Below are positions 1-12,738 of a stretch of 64,000 nt of DNA, one piece after another; the first letter of the stretch is position 1, and each line of letters begins with the position of its first letter. The notes beneath the pieces were generated by a model, which was not told the origin of the DNA, did not search any database, and saw nothing but the letters and a program-made list of their open reading frames with translations. The stretch is from Chlamydoabsidia padenii (lineage: Eukaryota; Mucoromycota; Mucoromycetes; Mucorales; Cunninghamellaceae), in contig JAIWND010000019.1 of assembly GCA_025330725.1 (NCBI GenBank), forward strand, positions 310,001 through 374,000. The letters are read 5' to 3'. The translations under genes and the position numbers were made by a program.

Positions 1-3000
1 TCGACATGACTCAAAAACAAACCTGGCATCGTCTACTGACTCTGGCATTTGATCTGGCAACTAAACATATGCGTATACCAAGATATTTGGAGTCCGAAGA
101 CCTGGTGGATGTCGACTATCCTCACGAACCAAGCATAATGATGTATGTTGCTGAATTCTACAAAGTAATGTCCCTGGCACAACAAAATATGACTTTAGAT
201 GAAAGGCTTCAAACTGCCGTCCGTCGCCGTACAGCTGCTGGGGTGGAAATCAATACTCTCTTGACCTCACCTTCTAATGATCTACAACATACCAATCTGG
301 ATAACGACAAAGGTACCATAGATAACCATTCTGGTAACACTGACATTGGCACTTCTTCCTCCGATACAGCAAGACAACAAAGAAAAAAGGCACACCGGAG
401 ATCAACACTGGCGGAAGAAGACAAGATACGAATCAAGGCAGACCTGAATAATCGACTTTTAATGCAACTCACTGGCCATCTTCCTCGTGGCGTCCACCCT
501 TTCCTGGATCAACTGCTCACTATATACGACGATCTCTTAAACTTTATCGAAAGAAGCACTCGGATAGTGGACAATGTGCCTACCTCTTTTGACAGTGCTG
601 ATTCTGTGACCGAGCACTCGGATGCTTTACAATTGGTGGGGGGTCAGATGGACGAAAAGGCACCTCTACTTGATGCTGCTCGGGATATCAAGGACATGTT
701 GATGCAGCCACCAGAAAATGTGGATGACTCTCTTATTCGGCTGACGGAACTACAACAAGCTCAAGTCAAAAACCTTTATGATACGCTGATGAATCAATGG
801 ACTGATTTCGGACAACTCATGACAACTACTAGGAGGGACCTTATGCGAATGGAATCTGATCTGGCCAACATTGAAGAAAACACTCAAAAGTATCACACTG
901 AAGCGGACAAGGTGATGGATCGGTTAAAGGAACTACATCGACTACTTGCTCAAGTTATTCCTCGGCATCCTGACAATATTGATATTGAATGGCATCCTTT
1001 GGACGATAATGACCACATGGGGGAAATAGCGGACACATATCGAAAATCAGCAGAAATAGCAAAGGATCAGGCGGATTTGTTTGACTCTACAACATGGAAA
1101 CACTACCGACGGTTTATCCTACAGTTTTCTCGTGTGGTGATGAAACGAGTTAAACCAAGATCAGACGAATTGGAACAGGATCACCAATGCTTGATGGATG
1201 CCAGTCGAGAGGTAATCTCCGCCAGTAGAAACTTCTCTTGCGCCTTGGACTTGATATCAACAACAAGACATATTGCATGTGAAATTGAATGTATTGACAA
1301 ACTGGTGGAAAGCGACACTCCTATTCTCGATCTGGTGAATCGCGTCAACATAGTCCGCATTCAACTCCACAACACTTGGGATGCTTACGATTATCTATGG
1401 GCCAATGATGAACGACTCGCGACGTATGTCAACAAGGTGCAGCAACAATACGAAACGGTGTACGATAGGGTGAATCAGGCGCATATGTGGTTTACGGGAA
1501 AAGGACGTCTACAAGTGAACGACCGAATCAAGCAACTACAAGGCTCTATCAAGGCACTACAGGCAGACATTAATGGTGTGGATCCCATGCTCTTATCTGA
1601 TGCCCACATTATGGAATGGCAAAAGCACATCGACACACTGGACAAGAATAACTACGCTGGAATACTCCGGGTGATTAATTCTCTGGCTAGAAACAGAATA
1701 GATCCATCGTCACCGTTCTCTCATAGTCAGGACCAACAGCAGCAACTGGATCAAGTGGCCGAAGCAATATTATCAATACGGAATACTCTCACAAGTATGT
1801 ATGATGTTGTCACTTTAAAAGGACTATTTGAACTCTATAAAGACAAGGCCAAAGTAACAGAAACAAAGATTCAAATTACCTTAAAGGCACTGCAAGAAAT
1901 CCAGCAACAACTCTCTGGACTCGGTAATTCTACGGCAGATGTACAACTTTGTTACAATTCTCTTTTTGGCGCTTATCAAGAGGTGACACAAACAACAATG
2001 GTCGATTGCAAAGAAACCTACAATAACCTTGGTGCTTACAACAGCTTTATTGAGAGAATACAAAAGGGTACCGATAAAATCTGTGATCCTCTCTTACTGG
2101 AAATGGCTACACTCAGAAGTACTATTGAAGCCAATTGGAATCTTTTACAAACACAAGAACAATTAGTATCTCGTATGATGTCCATGGCTTTACAATTGGT
2201 TGGTGGGTATGGGCTACTGGAAAAGGTGGAATCTAATGCTCAAGCTATACGAGTAAACATGAAGGATGGACCTACTGACCTCGAGGCGGCAACATCTCTG
2301 GAACACCTCATTTATACCCAAACGACTACTTACATGAACGATGCCAAAGCTATACTGGACACTTTGGATGGGGAAAATGCATTGGACTTTGGTAAACGCT
2401 TCAGTCAGGTGGTGGGAATGGTGTCTGAACTTGGCCAAGAACTGACTCAGCACAAGAAACGACTGGAAAAAAACAAGCTGTTGGAGTCTCTTGGCGAACA
2501 AGTAATCAAGCTACAAATGGACTGTCAAGAACAACTCAAGATGGTACGACAATACACTTTGACAAGTCCTGCTCTCTCTGGCAAAAGGCCCGAATCCATC
2601 AACCGACTATTTTTACAACCTCATGTTACCACCTTGATGGGGATTGAATCGGCTCTCGAAAGATGTAAAAACGACTTTAAAGGGGTGTTGGATCAAAGTC
2701 AGCATCTGGTAAACGGTTATGGTGTCCCTTTGGCTCATCTAGAATCACTCACTCGGCCGGTTCACAAGAATATTCAAGAATCGGAGACAGCTATTCAGAC
2801 AGAAAAGGAATACATCGAGGCGCTCAAATTCGTGATTAAACATGGCAAGGCGGAAGGTAAAAAAAAAAAAAAAAAAAAAAAGGAAAAGCAGAGATTAATC
2901 TGTGATCTTATTTTGCATAATAGTGGAACTGACTCGATCCTTGACTGCTATGAAAACCACCCTCTCACAATACACCAAACAAGGAATACGCACTAGGCTA

Positions 3001-4865
3001 AATCAACTACCTGACTATATGGAATTCAATAGGCTTCATCAAGATTTGGAAAACTCGATACAGCTCTTCTTCTTGATGGGTGAAGACTTTAAAAAAGCGA
3101 AGCAACATAAAAATATTGGTCCCGCCAGATTTACAAGCGTCAACAAAGCTATCGATTATTACCAAAAGTCTATCAGGCGGACATGGGTCGAAATCAAAAA
3201 TATGGTGAATGAAGCAAAGCCCCTCTTGGATGAATTAAATCGACGACAGCATGGAACCAGTAAACTCAACGAAGCACTTTTATATGTGGACGCCATCAAG
3301 AGCCGCATCAGTACTCTACAACTCTCTGGTATGACAAAGGAAACGGATGAACTAGATGAAATTGACAAGGAAATTAAGGTGACTTTGGCGAAAAAGCTTC
3401 AAGAAATGGACGTTCTTTTGGAAAGCATCTCGGACAGTGATGGAATCATACGAAAACAGCGGGCACAACTCTCTACTACGACGGATCAGCTCTACCATCT
3501 TTTACAAGTACGGCAGGAACAGACTCAAACCCAAGGCAATATCACACTCTTCTTGGATATCATCGATCAAGTCGACGCACTAGTTTTACAAGTTTTGGTA
3601 GAAGTCGAAAAAGCAGCTCCTCATCACGCCAAGATCTTGAACGGGAAATATGTCAAGAACGAACTTCAAGAGCTCCTACGACGATTGGTGGGTGTGTACA
3701 AAAAGAATGGACCTCAAATCAACAAATTACTTGGATCAGCAAAAGCAGAAGCCCGGAAACAATTCTTGGACGACAACGATCTGGTGGCAAAGCGACTCAA
3801 AAAGACAATGGGGCGATGGACCAAGGCGCAAATGTCAGCAGCAACAAGAGAAAAAGAACTACATGCCTATATCAACACTATGGATCATGAATTCTTCTCC
3901 AAATTAGCCGCCACTACAAAAAGGAAAACACCTACTATCAACAACAATAGGAGATCCAGTCATCCATCGGATAGATCATCGACACCCGGAACAGACTCAT
4001 CTTCACCTTCATCATCGACATCTCTTGGCAGACTTGCTCCACCAATCGGATATACAACAACACGACGTACCAGCTTCCAATCATCAACAGTATCAGTGGA
4101 TCAGCGAATGGCCGGTGTGACACCAAAAAGACCCAAAACTCCTACACCCACTGGCGGAAGATCCCGCACTGCATATGTGCCTGACCCGAAAAATGAACTG
4201 GATGTCCAACTTGGGCGGATTGTTAACGATAGTACATATAAAGTCAACGTCAAATCGGTCTCTGATGAAGTTGGTAAGTGACAAGAAACAATATTATACT
4301 AAAAGTAATACTGATACCATTGGATGTTTAGGGAAATACTACTTTGGTGAACGATTGGTATATTGTCGGATCCTTCCCAGCAAGATGGTGATGGTCCGTG
4401 TGGGTGGAGGTTGGGTGGAACTATCAAGGTAAGCCAAAGTAAAAAAAAAAAAGTAAAAAAAAAAAATAGTTGGCGGGATTTAAAATTAATCTTCTCTCTT
4501 AGCTTCTTAAAAGGTAAAACCTAGCATTTTGTGTTACCAGCATGTCATGTTGCTCATCCTCTATTCTAGATCATAACGCTTCAAGTAGACATAAATCCAA
4601 CATCAACACAGGCAACTATGATATCAGTCCTACTAATCAACAACAAGAAGATGTGTCACTTTTGGTAAAAAATGTATCTCTTTCTGGAGGGGCAATCACT
4701 TCTGACTTTGAAAACAACTACGATACCATTATCGACATGCCCTCATCAGGCCCATCACCTACACCTAGTGGATATATCAATGGCGACAACTTTATACATA
4801 TGGGTCAAGATGGTGGTCAAGTCGTCATGAAAATGACCAAGGTAATGAAAAGGATGTCATCTTAA
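1..4865 (+). CDS. Spectraplakin-like cytoskeletal crosslinker (CH end, spectrin-like coils, GAR/GAS2 domain), 5' truncated
   Basis: About 1535 residues are visible; the first in-window ATG (6) is probably not the start because the frame is open to the edge and the first 55 residues look like the end of a second calponin-homology domain (IPRYLESEDLVDVDYPHEPS, then YVAEFY). A long helical, heptad-rich middle (about residues 100-1300) resembles spectrin repeats. Near the C-terminus a GAR domain is clear: ELDVQLGRIVN, YYFGE and VMVRVGGGWVELSSFL. Introns: 2857-2923, 4274-4331, 4429-4502, 4514-4569; the GAR domain is read only if an 11-nt microexon (4503-4513) is included. Known for the families: CH pairs bind F-actin and GAR domains bind microtubules. 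Inference: an actin-microtubule linker acting at the cytoskeleton. The first intron begins with a run of about 23 A. High certainty for the GAR end, moderate for the CH end. Confidence 0.85.
4503..4513 (+). other. 11-nt microexon inside the GAR-domain gene
   Basis: Flanked by AG at 4501-4502 and GT at 4514-4515. Joining ...ctatcaag + this exon + atcataac... reads ELSSFLKDHN, completing the GAR-domain end and entering the 98-residue tail that stops at 4865. Skipping it shifts the frame. Confidence 0.75.
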
Positions 4866-5212
4866 TGGGGTCCTCTCAGCGGATACACTTTGGTAATTAT
4901 GGTCATAATCGTTACCTAAACAATATTGTCTCTCACATGTTTATTCTACCCCCTAGTATTATGTATTGGAAATAAAAAACCAACTTTTTACGTTATGACA
5001 ACGCCACCTTCTCTCGATTCCTTAATCGGAGCTCTATTTAAAGTTTTTATCTCTCTTCTTCTCTCTTCTTCACTTTCCCTTCCAGATTGACAAACGCCCC
5101 TAAATACTCATTTAAAAGGTAAAAAAACAAAACAAACAATGGTGTTTTCAATAGCTGATATGAAATTTTGAAACTAACTTTACTCTTTACTTTTACTTTT
5201 ACAAGCAAAGCC
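4866..5212. other. Intergenic spacer between GAR-domain gene and KEN-box gene
   Basis: Contains AATAAA-like signals just after the upstream gene (4971 region) and a C/T-rich stretch (5048-5085). A possible 5'UTR intron for the next gene runs from GTAAAAAA near 5119 to ACAAG near 5205. No coding potential seen. Confidence 0.4.
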
Positions 5213-5756
5213 ATGCCCCTCTCTTCGCGCGAAAACCTTCGTGGGTATTCTACATCAACAAGCTGCCCTCGTACCTCGACACTCAAGAAGAAACCTGCTG
5301 GTTACTCATTTATGGAAGGAGAAGAAGATGTTGGAAAAGAAAACCGACCACCAGTGCGTACCCATGGCATGGTCACTCGATCATTGTTGCGCTTGGCCCA
5401 AAAACGGTGTATCACAGCTCCATCAAAAGATCAAGATAAGCCAAAGGACATCAAGGATCGGCCCGACTCAAAGTACCAATCCATGGCAAGGTACCCACCA
5501 CCACCAATAATCAAGCCCATCGCAAGGTATCCACCTCCACAATTGATCAAGCCCATAGCAAGATACCCTCACGAAATCTCAGGCTACAAACGAGATCCTT
5601 CATGTGGGGAAAAACGAAAGCGACAGGATGGTAAGTATTCAAAAAAAAAAGGAAAAGAACATTTGAAACACCGATATCCGATTTGCATGATTCACTGATT
5701 TGCTATTCTCTTTAGATCCCCGGGATTCAGGTGGTGTCAAAAAGCAAAAGAAGTAA
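5213..5756 (+). CDS. Small basic proline-rich protein with KEN box, unknown function
   Basis: Two exons (5213-5630, 5716-5756), 152 residues. The ATG at 5213 follows a C/T-rich leader; the in-frame upstream ATG (5168) lies in what looks like 5'UTR. Visible features: a KEN box inside GKENRPPV, a possible D-box (RENL), a basic segment, then three imperfect copies of a 13-residue proline-rich unit (MARYPPPPIIKP, IARYPPPQLIKP, IARYPHEIS) and a lysine-rich tail GGVKKQKK. KEN and D boxes are known APC/C degrons, so cell-cycle-regulated turnover is possible, but short motifs occur by chance. I do not recognise a family. The reading frame and consistent splice support a real gene; function unknown. 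Confidence 0.6.
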
Positions 5757-6636
5757 ATTTATTGTATAAAAACAACCCAAAAGCGACTAGCTTTGTATAA
5801 TAAGGGAAGCCACAAGATTTGTAAAAAAAAAAAAAAAAAAACCCCATGGGTGATGGTAAGTAAACATACAAAAACCCTAATTCCTGGTGTGCATGATTAA
5901 CTGATTAGTATTTTGCTTTTGTAGGTCATCATCACTAGATTTAATTGTATATAATATGTTGTAAATAATAAAATTCATTGTTGTCTAATAAAAATGTTGC
6001 CTAATAAAAATGTTGTCTAATAAACATGTTGTCTTTTTAATGTAAAAATTTATTAATGTGTATTTTGATCATTTTTGATTGGTATCTGTGCGTATGAAAC
6101 AGGGGTAGATCACAGGATCACTACCCGACCTATGATTTCCGTCAAGATAAAAGAAAAAAAAAAAAAAAAGACACATGTCAAAAAAGGAAATGGGGATACA
6201 TGGGTCTCTTTTTTTATTTTGTGTAGATGGGTAAAGTTTTTACTGAAGGATCACATTTTCGCACCGTTTGAAACCTTGTAACACAACCAGGATCGGAAAT
6301 GAAAAAACGGGCATGATGTAAAACATAAACAGATCAATGTACCTTGAAAAGTTTAAGTCTCCCCTCCCCTTTTCCCCCCTCGCTTCATTGAATAGCTTAA
6401 TGATAAAGTCAAAGTAGATATCATTGTTTCGAGGACCAAATCCGGGCCATTTATCTATTAAACCCTGATTATGCAAATTCAAATCCCGACCATATGCAAC
6501 ATAATAAAAGTTTATTGATCATATTGTATGTGGTAATAAAAGAAGGAAGAGTAGTGGGGTAATATATCTAAACATTATGTGGGATGATAGCTAGTAAAGT
6601 AATAATATATAGTATAAACAAAGAGGGAGAGAGTTA
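5757..6636. other. Convergent intergenic region with tandem repeat and intron-like duplicate
   Basis: Lies between two converging genes. Holds a second intron-like segment (5856-5924) resembling the intron at 5631-5715, a 16-bp tandem repeat with poly(A)-signal-like cores (5981-6033), A runs at 5822-5840 and 6152-6168, and one CGGG-type motif (6478-6488). Short ORFs here show no protein features. Confidence 0.5.
5981..6033 (+). repeat. 16-bp tandem repeat, three copies, each with a TAATAAA core
   Basis: Units ttgtctaataaaaatg, ttgcctaataaaaatg and ttgtctaataaacatg follow one another and a partial fourth unit (ttgtc) ends it. Each carries AATAAA, so the array may act as a cluster of polyadenylation signals for the KEN-box gene. 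Confidence 0.75.
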
Positions 6637-9600
6637 CTAGTCGCGTTCGTCAGGAGGTAAGAAGACACGTTGGTTGAATTGATTACAAAGCCGCTCTTCA
6701 TCAAGAAGAGAGTCATAAGATGAATGGACATCAGGAATTTCTGGTAGCCGATAGATTTTTTGTCGTTGTTGTTGATGGGATGCCATAAATGCCTGTTCCG
6801 CTACTTTTTGCTGTTGATACCTCGAAGAAGATGACGAGGAGTATATTGATCTTGCCATAGTCCGGTCATACCCTTCAGCATAATCAGAATTATCCAGCAT
6901 ATAAACCGAGCCATCATCTTCATAATAGAGCCGCTGTGAAGAGTACTGCCTATTGCCTTGTCCTGCAGAAGAAGTTGACATTGTCGAATAAGGTCCAGGT
7001 GTGCCATAAGGTGTTTTTGGTATGGTGCCGATGGATGTAGTTGCTGTGTTACGACGAGATAGACTACCGTTGCTACCCCCGCTATAATTGCTTTGCCCAC
7101 CAACACTGAGATTTCCACTAACAGACATCAGTCCATCGTAAAGCTGTGGTGTAGGTGGAAGTGGTGGATTGATTGGAGAGCCATAGGGAGAGTAATATAA
7201 GGTGGGTGATGTCATTTCATTGTTGTAACTGCTTGAGAGTGGTGATAAGGGTTGTTGTTGCTGTAGAGGTATAGATGATGTTGATTTATTTGGAATAGCT
7301 GTTGCATGATCACTATGACTACTGTAGGAGCTTGTGGCGCTATTGGTCGTTCGCATTCGTTGGATCCCCACCGCACTTAGATTAGCGCTGATTGATCTAT
7401 TTGCTTGTAATCGAAGTTGTGCTATAGCCAATTCTTGAGCCTGTATTTCCCGATCTTGATTTGTGTTGAAACGCTGACCATTCCGTGCCACTAGGCGTAA
7501 CATATCATCCACTACATCCAGGATTTGCTTGTAGTTGAGTTCTGCTGCTTGTCGTGCTTGCGTCTGCATGAGGAGCTGTGTTTTGGCTTGTTTGACGTCT
7601 GACCCTGTCGAGTGCATGATAAACCATTTCGTTTCGTTTTCGATCTGAGTCAATTCGTTGATGGTCTCCTTCAAGGTTGATAGTTGGTGGCGGATATCTA
7701 CACGAGGTTTTGGTAGATCCACAATTGACGTCGTTGTTTCCAATGCTGTTACCAGAGCCCTGTATCCATCAATAGTAATCTAAAAAAAAGAAACGATGAA
7801 TGTCATTATCCCCCCCCTTTTTTTTCTTTTTCTTACCTTGTTTTCATCCAAATGTATAGATTTTAAAACCCGATTGATAGTGATAGAATTAGCCAAGACA
7901 GTAGCACCCACATCGCCCATACCAATTCCGTTCAGTTCCAGTCTTTCCAAAACACGATTATGTTTCAAACCAGCATCCAAAGCATCTACAATGCCTTTAC
8001 CTACAAGTGCACCATCTTCTTTGCTTCGAGCCACTGAGATGTTTAACTTGAGTACCCTGATCGCCGTATTCCGTTCAAAAACCGAAGCCAGCACCCGCAC
8101 CGTGTCGTCCGATAAAGCATCACACCCAGTCACCCGTATGTCAGACAAGTCAAGATACACGATAGTATGATTATCGCGAATACAGTCCAAGAATTCCCGG
8201 AGAGTCCCATCTTCCCAGTCGGTTTTCGCCAGAGACAGAGAGCATGGACCTTCGTTTTGCATCAGTGCATTGCACAGTTTTGGAATATACATGACTTCAC
8301 GCCAAACCAGATTGCTGCCCGCATTCAAGTGGACTTGTCGATTGCCCGAGATGCTGATGTGCAGTAAAAGAGATTGAAGATGTTGACCATCCAGACCACA
8401 CCCATTGACATGTAGCGCTTCCACCGAGTGAAAGGACGAAGTTTGCATCCATTGGCATAGAATATCCACTCCATCCGTACCCAGTCGATTGTATCCCAGA
8501 TCGAGTTCACGTAGTCGGCTAATGTCAAACATGTGTCGTTCTAGTGATAGGTCGTAACCGCGGAGCCTTAAAATCGATAGTCGTTTGCATTGTTGTAGTA
8601 AAGACCGGATGGTTGCCACATCGAGTCGTGCTGTTGTTTCTGCTAGTCCCTGTCGCTGATGGTGGTAATGAGAGTGATGAGGATGAGGATTCTTAGCCGT
8701 AGTTGATATATCCAAGAGTTGCAGCATTTTAGGTCGTTCAGATAAGAGTGTCGTCAATAACATGGTCACTTGTTCGTCATCTAGACCACATTCATGCACA
8801 TCCAGTTCCACAAGTGATGTCGGACAAGATCGGATACCAGTTAAAAGGGATTGTAGATCAGGCTTCTTCATGCTGTTTTTCCCTATCGCGATCGACCCAA
8901 GTCCGCAGGTACCATTTTGCATCGCCAAGCCGAGAATGTTCAAAGCCGAGGTGGTGGTGATTTTATTGCTGATACCAATCTGGCAATCGGTGAGATCCAA
9001 GCGTTGTAAGCCAGAATTGCTGGAGAGGATAGCATAAAGTTCGTTTGACAGGACATTCGAAGCATTCGAAGCAGCTGGTATAGGTGGTGTTGTCCAAGTA
9101 TCGCTTTTATCCACAGTCCATTCTTCAAGTGCCTTGAGTGATTGGTGCCGAAGTATCAATTCAGAATAACATGGCTAGATGAGACAAACAATGTGAGTGT
9201 TTTCGTTTCATTCCAAACCCCCAACTTTTCTTTTTTTTTTTTTTTTAAGCCCAACTTACATTAAGATAAAGCGCCCTGCAGATGGCCAAGAGTTCAAAAG
9301 ATGTATAAGACGCCGATGATTCATTGACTTCATGAGGAGGCAAAAGGATAAAGGACCTTGCACCACCAGTTAATTCACCCAATTTGTAATGGAATCGTGC
9401 CTTGTTTAGGTTGAGAGCAGCACAATAGGCATGAAGCACAATGTTGAATTGAACGGCATCTTGATCCATGGTATCCATAGAGTAATCAGTCAAGTTAGAG
9501 TCATCATCCACCAATGTTTGCAGAGGAGTAATATAGGCATGTCGTAATTGAGTCGGCAAAAGGGCAGAATAGGTTATTGGTTGACAAGTCAAGGCTACGG

Positions 9601-11134
9601 CATGAATTGCTTGTCGTAAATGTTGGATAATATATTCACAAAACGTAGACACCAAGACCAGTTGCCGAGTAGCATGCCCAACCTGACCCAAAAGTAGCTT
9701 GAAGGTATCATCTTCACCAGAGAATTGAATAGAATGAATTGCCAACAATCCATAACGATCCCGTTCCACCGATTTCAAATATTTTTCATCAGCCACACCA
9801 GAAGGAGGAAGTAGATACAAGCTGAATTTGCCCACCACCAAAGACACCACCTGGAAGACTTCCTTGGTCGAGTTTTTACCATCTGCCACCTTGATCCGTT
9901 TTTCCTTGTAGATCACCTTGTGAATTAACAGTGGGTTACGCCGCTTGTCCACCATATCCTTTTGTTTTGATAGTCGTTCCACTGCAGCAAATTTTTCGGT
10001 GGAGGTCACAGTACCTTGAGCCATCATTGAGACGTGATGTACCTTGACCGCATGACGGAAGGCACTGATCCATTGCTGACATTCCTTGTTGTTGTCGGTA
10101 GTCAAGACGAGTGCTTGTGGTTGTTTAGTATCGGGTTGAAGATACTCGATACGAAAGGTGCTGGGTGGTGAGATGACAGAATGGATCCCGAGTATATCAC
10201 GTAGATGGACTACAACTTTGTCTTGGCTGATATGTGCTGCTGTTGTTGTACCATTTCTTTGTGCATCAAATAAATCAATTTCAGATCGTGCCTTTTGTTC
10301 TGATTTGTATTGTAAGAGATGGTTGTTGGTGAGCACAAAGTAGAGTCGTTTGTTGACCGAGATCATAGCTGTGGTAGTTTTATAGCTCATGATTCCGGCA
10401 TACACCACCTTGAAGGACTTGTTGTTGATTTCTAACGCCTTATTTGCCGCATGCTGCATTTCAGGAGTAGGCGGGAAGATTGAAGATGAAGTGTTGTTGT
10501 TGTTGTTGTTGCTACCGTTTTCCATAGGATCATTATTATTAGATAGAGGAAGAATACCATATGCTGACTGCAGTTCTTGTTGATGTAGATGCCTTTCTTC
10601 ATAGCTGTTACGATGTTGATATAATGAAGGCGGACTGAGTGATCGCATAGTGGATGTTGGTGGAAGAGTAGGTGAGTGGTCATGATCAGACCTGCTTCTC
10701 GATCGATTCCGCCCAAAAGTAACACCACTTGTTATACTATTGCTTCCACTATCATAGTCAGCCGTTGTATAATAAAGTGAATTATTTGCATTGATTTGAT
10801 CTTCAAAGTTATGATTCATCACTCCAGCATCCGAGAAGAGAGAAGGCGCGTCTTGTCTTGAATACATTGAGTGGTTGTAATTGTTGTAGTTGATTCCAGT
10901 AGGTTCGTTATTCAACTGCCTAGTAGTATTGTTGTAAGTTAAAGAGTGAGATTCCACCGAGTGTTTTGTTGAAGAGGTAGTGTTGGAGGCTATGGACTGT
11001 GGTCGATGTCGGAATCCTCTTGTTGCAAGTAACCGTAATGAAGACCTACTTTTGGAAGAGGTGGTCGATGAAGGTGATGGAGGAGGGTAGTAATTGTCGT
11101 TAATGTTATTGCCACCAAACCCACTTGGAAGCAT
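6637..11134 (-). CDS. PH-domain plus leucine-rich-repeat protein (CARMIL-like layout)
   Basis: Three exons on the minus strand: 11134-9260, 9174-7837, 7779-6637; 1451 residues. Order: Ser/Asn-rich disordered N-terminus (1-240), PH domain (about 245-360, starting FKVVYAGIMSYKTTTAMISV), a second globular region, RNI-type leucine-rich repeats (about 640-1060; units such as LQRLDLTDCQIG, LRELDLGYNRLG, LERLELNGIGMGDVG), then a helical segment and a Gln/Ser/Tyr-rich tail. The PH-then-LRR order recalls CARMIL actin regulators, but I see no proof of a capping-protein-interaction motif. Start choice: an in-frame ATG exists upstream at 11359, but the segment between is C/T-rich like a leader and carries a promoter-type motif (11251-11260), so 11134 is preferred. 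Likely acts at the membrane cortex (inference). Confidence 0.8.
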
Positions 11135-11719
11135 ATAAATAGAAGAGGTATATAGTTCACAGATATGATAAGTAAGAAAAGAGAGAGAGAGAGAAGAAAG
11201 TGGGGATTTTTTTTTTTCAAGCCCATCCACCCGAAAAACTATGCAATTGTCCAAATCCCGATAGTCCAATAAAAATCGAGCATTTTGTCCATGAGGTAAA
11301 ACAAAGACGAGCAGCTTGAAAGATGAAGCTTCGCACGTGGAAATATAAACTTGCTTCACATTGAAAGATTCTTCTTCGCCTTTTTTGGTGTCACAAGGTC
11401 ATCACAATTACTCGGAGAGGATTGTCAGAAAGATCAAGAAAAAGAGCAAACGATAAGAACCGTGCCCGTTTTTTATCAGACTCATTCACAATTCGAACAT
11501 TGAACAAAATGTTACATTGTAATATAGTGACTATTCAAAATGAAAAAAAGTATAGTATTTTCCTTTGCACAGAGTAAAGTTGCTGTTCCTGTTGATTGAT
11601 ATGGCCAGGGGAAAATGGTCGGGGTTTATGTTTTAGCCTGAGCGCTGGTGGTTTTTTTTAAACGCAGACATAGGAACCCCCCCCCCACTCTTTCTCTTCC
11701 TTCCTTCGTTGATTAAACC
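11135..11719. promoter_or_regulatory. Divergent promoter region between PH-LRR gene and AGTRAP-like gene
   Basis: Both flanking genes read outward. It contains CGGGATTTG on the minus strand (11251-11260) and CGGGGTTTATG on the plus strand (11620-11630), each about 90-125 bp before a start codon, and C/T-rich leaders next to both ATGs. If the PH-LRR gene starts at 11359 part of this is coding. Confidence 0.45.
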
Positions 11720-12529
11720 ATGGATAGTTTACAAAACCTCTTACAACAAACGAATCTTGCTACACTACTGGGTTTCCATCTTGTAAGTATTAAGTGGTTA
11801 TATTTTTTTATCATCATGGACTACTACTAACTATTACTGTTTATGTATAGGGTGTCTCATTATTTGGTGCCGTATCATCTAGTCCAAGCTATAACATTCC
11901 TATCTTCTTTTTTGGTATTTGGGCATATAACTACCACGAATCCAACTCTCCAATCAAAACAGTAAGTCGGAAAAGTATATATACAAAAAAGGACTTTTTT
12001 TATCACTGGATTACTAACCCTATCCTCTATATATAGTTTACAGGGTGCTTAGTTTTAAGTATACTACTAGATATTGTTTGGTTTATTCTACACAGTGGTA
12101 ACCCTCAAAACGAAAGTGGATATACCTTTGCCTTGGTGTAAGTAGACTAAAAGAATAATGGGTGTGTGACAGAAGTAGCTATTGGATGATCACTCATCTT
12201 ACATACTTACTTATATTCTAGTATGAACGTTGTTAGTCTGATGACAAAGGTAAGAATAGGACGGTTTGGGTGTATATGGAAACTAACATTTTTTTTTCTC
12301 TCTCTCTCCAATTAGCCTGTTACTGTCTTTGCTGCAGTAACCACAATCCAAAACCGTGGCGACTCGTTGAATACTGGTAGTAAGTCTGTCAAAAATGAAA
12401 AAGGTGATCACACTCACTCATGATGATTATCTTTTTTAATGTATGTGCCTAGGTTGGGCTGATGCACCTGGATCTTTCCCCGGAGCTTACCAAACTGTCC
12501 GTGATGGTGAACAAGATGACTTTGCTTAG
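11720..12529 (+). CDS. AGTRAP-like four-helix membrane protein
   Basis: Six exons (11720-11782, 11851-11961, 12037-12137, 12222-12249, 12316-12379, 12453-12529), 147 residues. Hydrophobic segments at about 14-32, 36-50, 58-77 and 88-110. It matches the angiotensin-II receptor-associated protein family in size, in the order of segments and in motifs: LLGFHL at the first helix, IFFFGIWAYNYHES, CLVLSILLDIVWFILH, LMTKPVTVFAAV and the C-terminal PGAYQTV, comparable to the AYQT of animal AGTRAP. Animal members act on receptor trafficking; no such receptor is expected in fungi, so the fungal role is unknown. Exon 4 is only 28 nt. Every intron is 55-85 nt with canonical ends, and the reading frame is kept through all five joins. 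Confidence 0.8.
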
Positions 12530-12738
12530 TTTATACATGTAGGATTAAATATATGATATGTAGTTTAATGGCTATTTAGTAATTGTAGTATGCGTAATGC
12601 TTCCCTTTGTATCAAAATAAACTCTTTTTAAACTCTCATGTTAACAAATAAAGGTAAACATGTTCCTTGATGTAAAGGTATCAAAAGTGGAACAGGGTTT
12701 GAAATGCATAATTGAATCAATCAAATTTTCGCTGGTGG

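Noticed and set aside
6075..6482. Short ORFs on both strands between converging genes
   Set aside because: Contain Lys runs from A tracts; no coding signature.
7796..9128. Several open frames on the plus strand and alternative minus frames over 7.8-9.1 kb
   Set aside because: They are antisense or frame shadows of the LRR exons, which have clear repeat motifs and matching splice phases.
11135..11359. N-terminal extension of the PH-LRR protein to an upstream ATG at 11359
   Set aside because: The segment is C/T-rich, holds an A/T run and a promoter-type motif, and the added residues lack domain features; kept only as an alternative.
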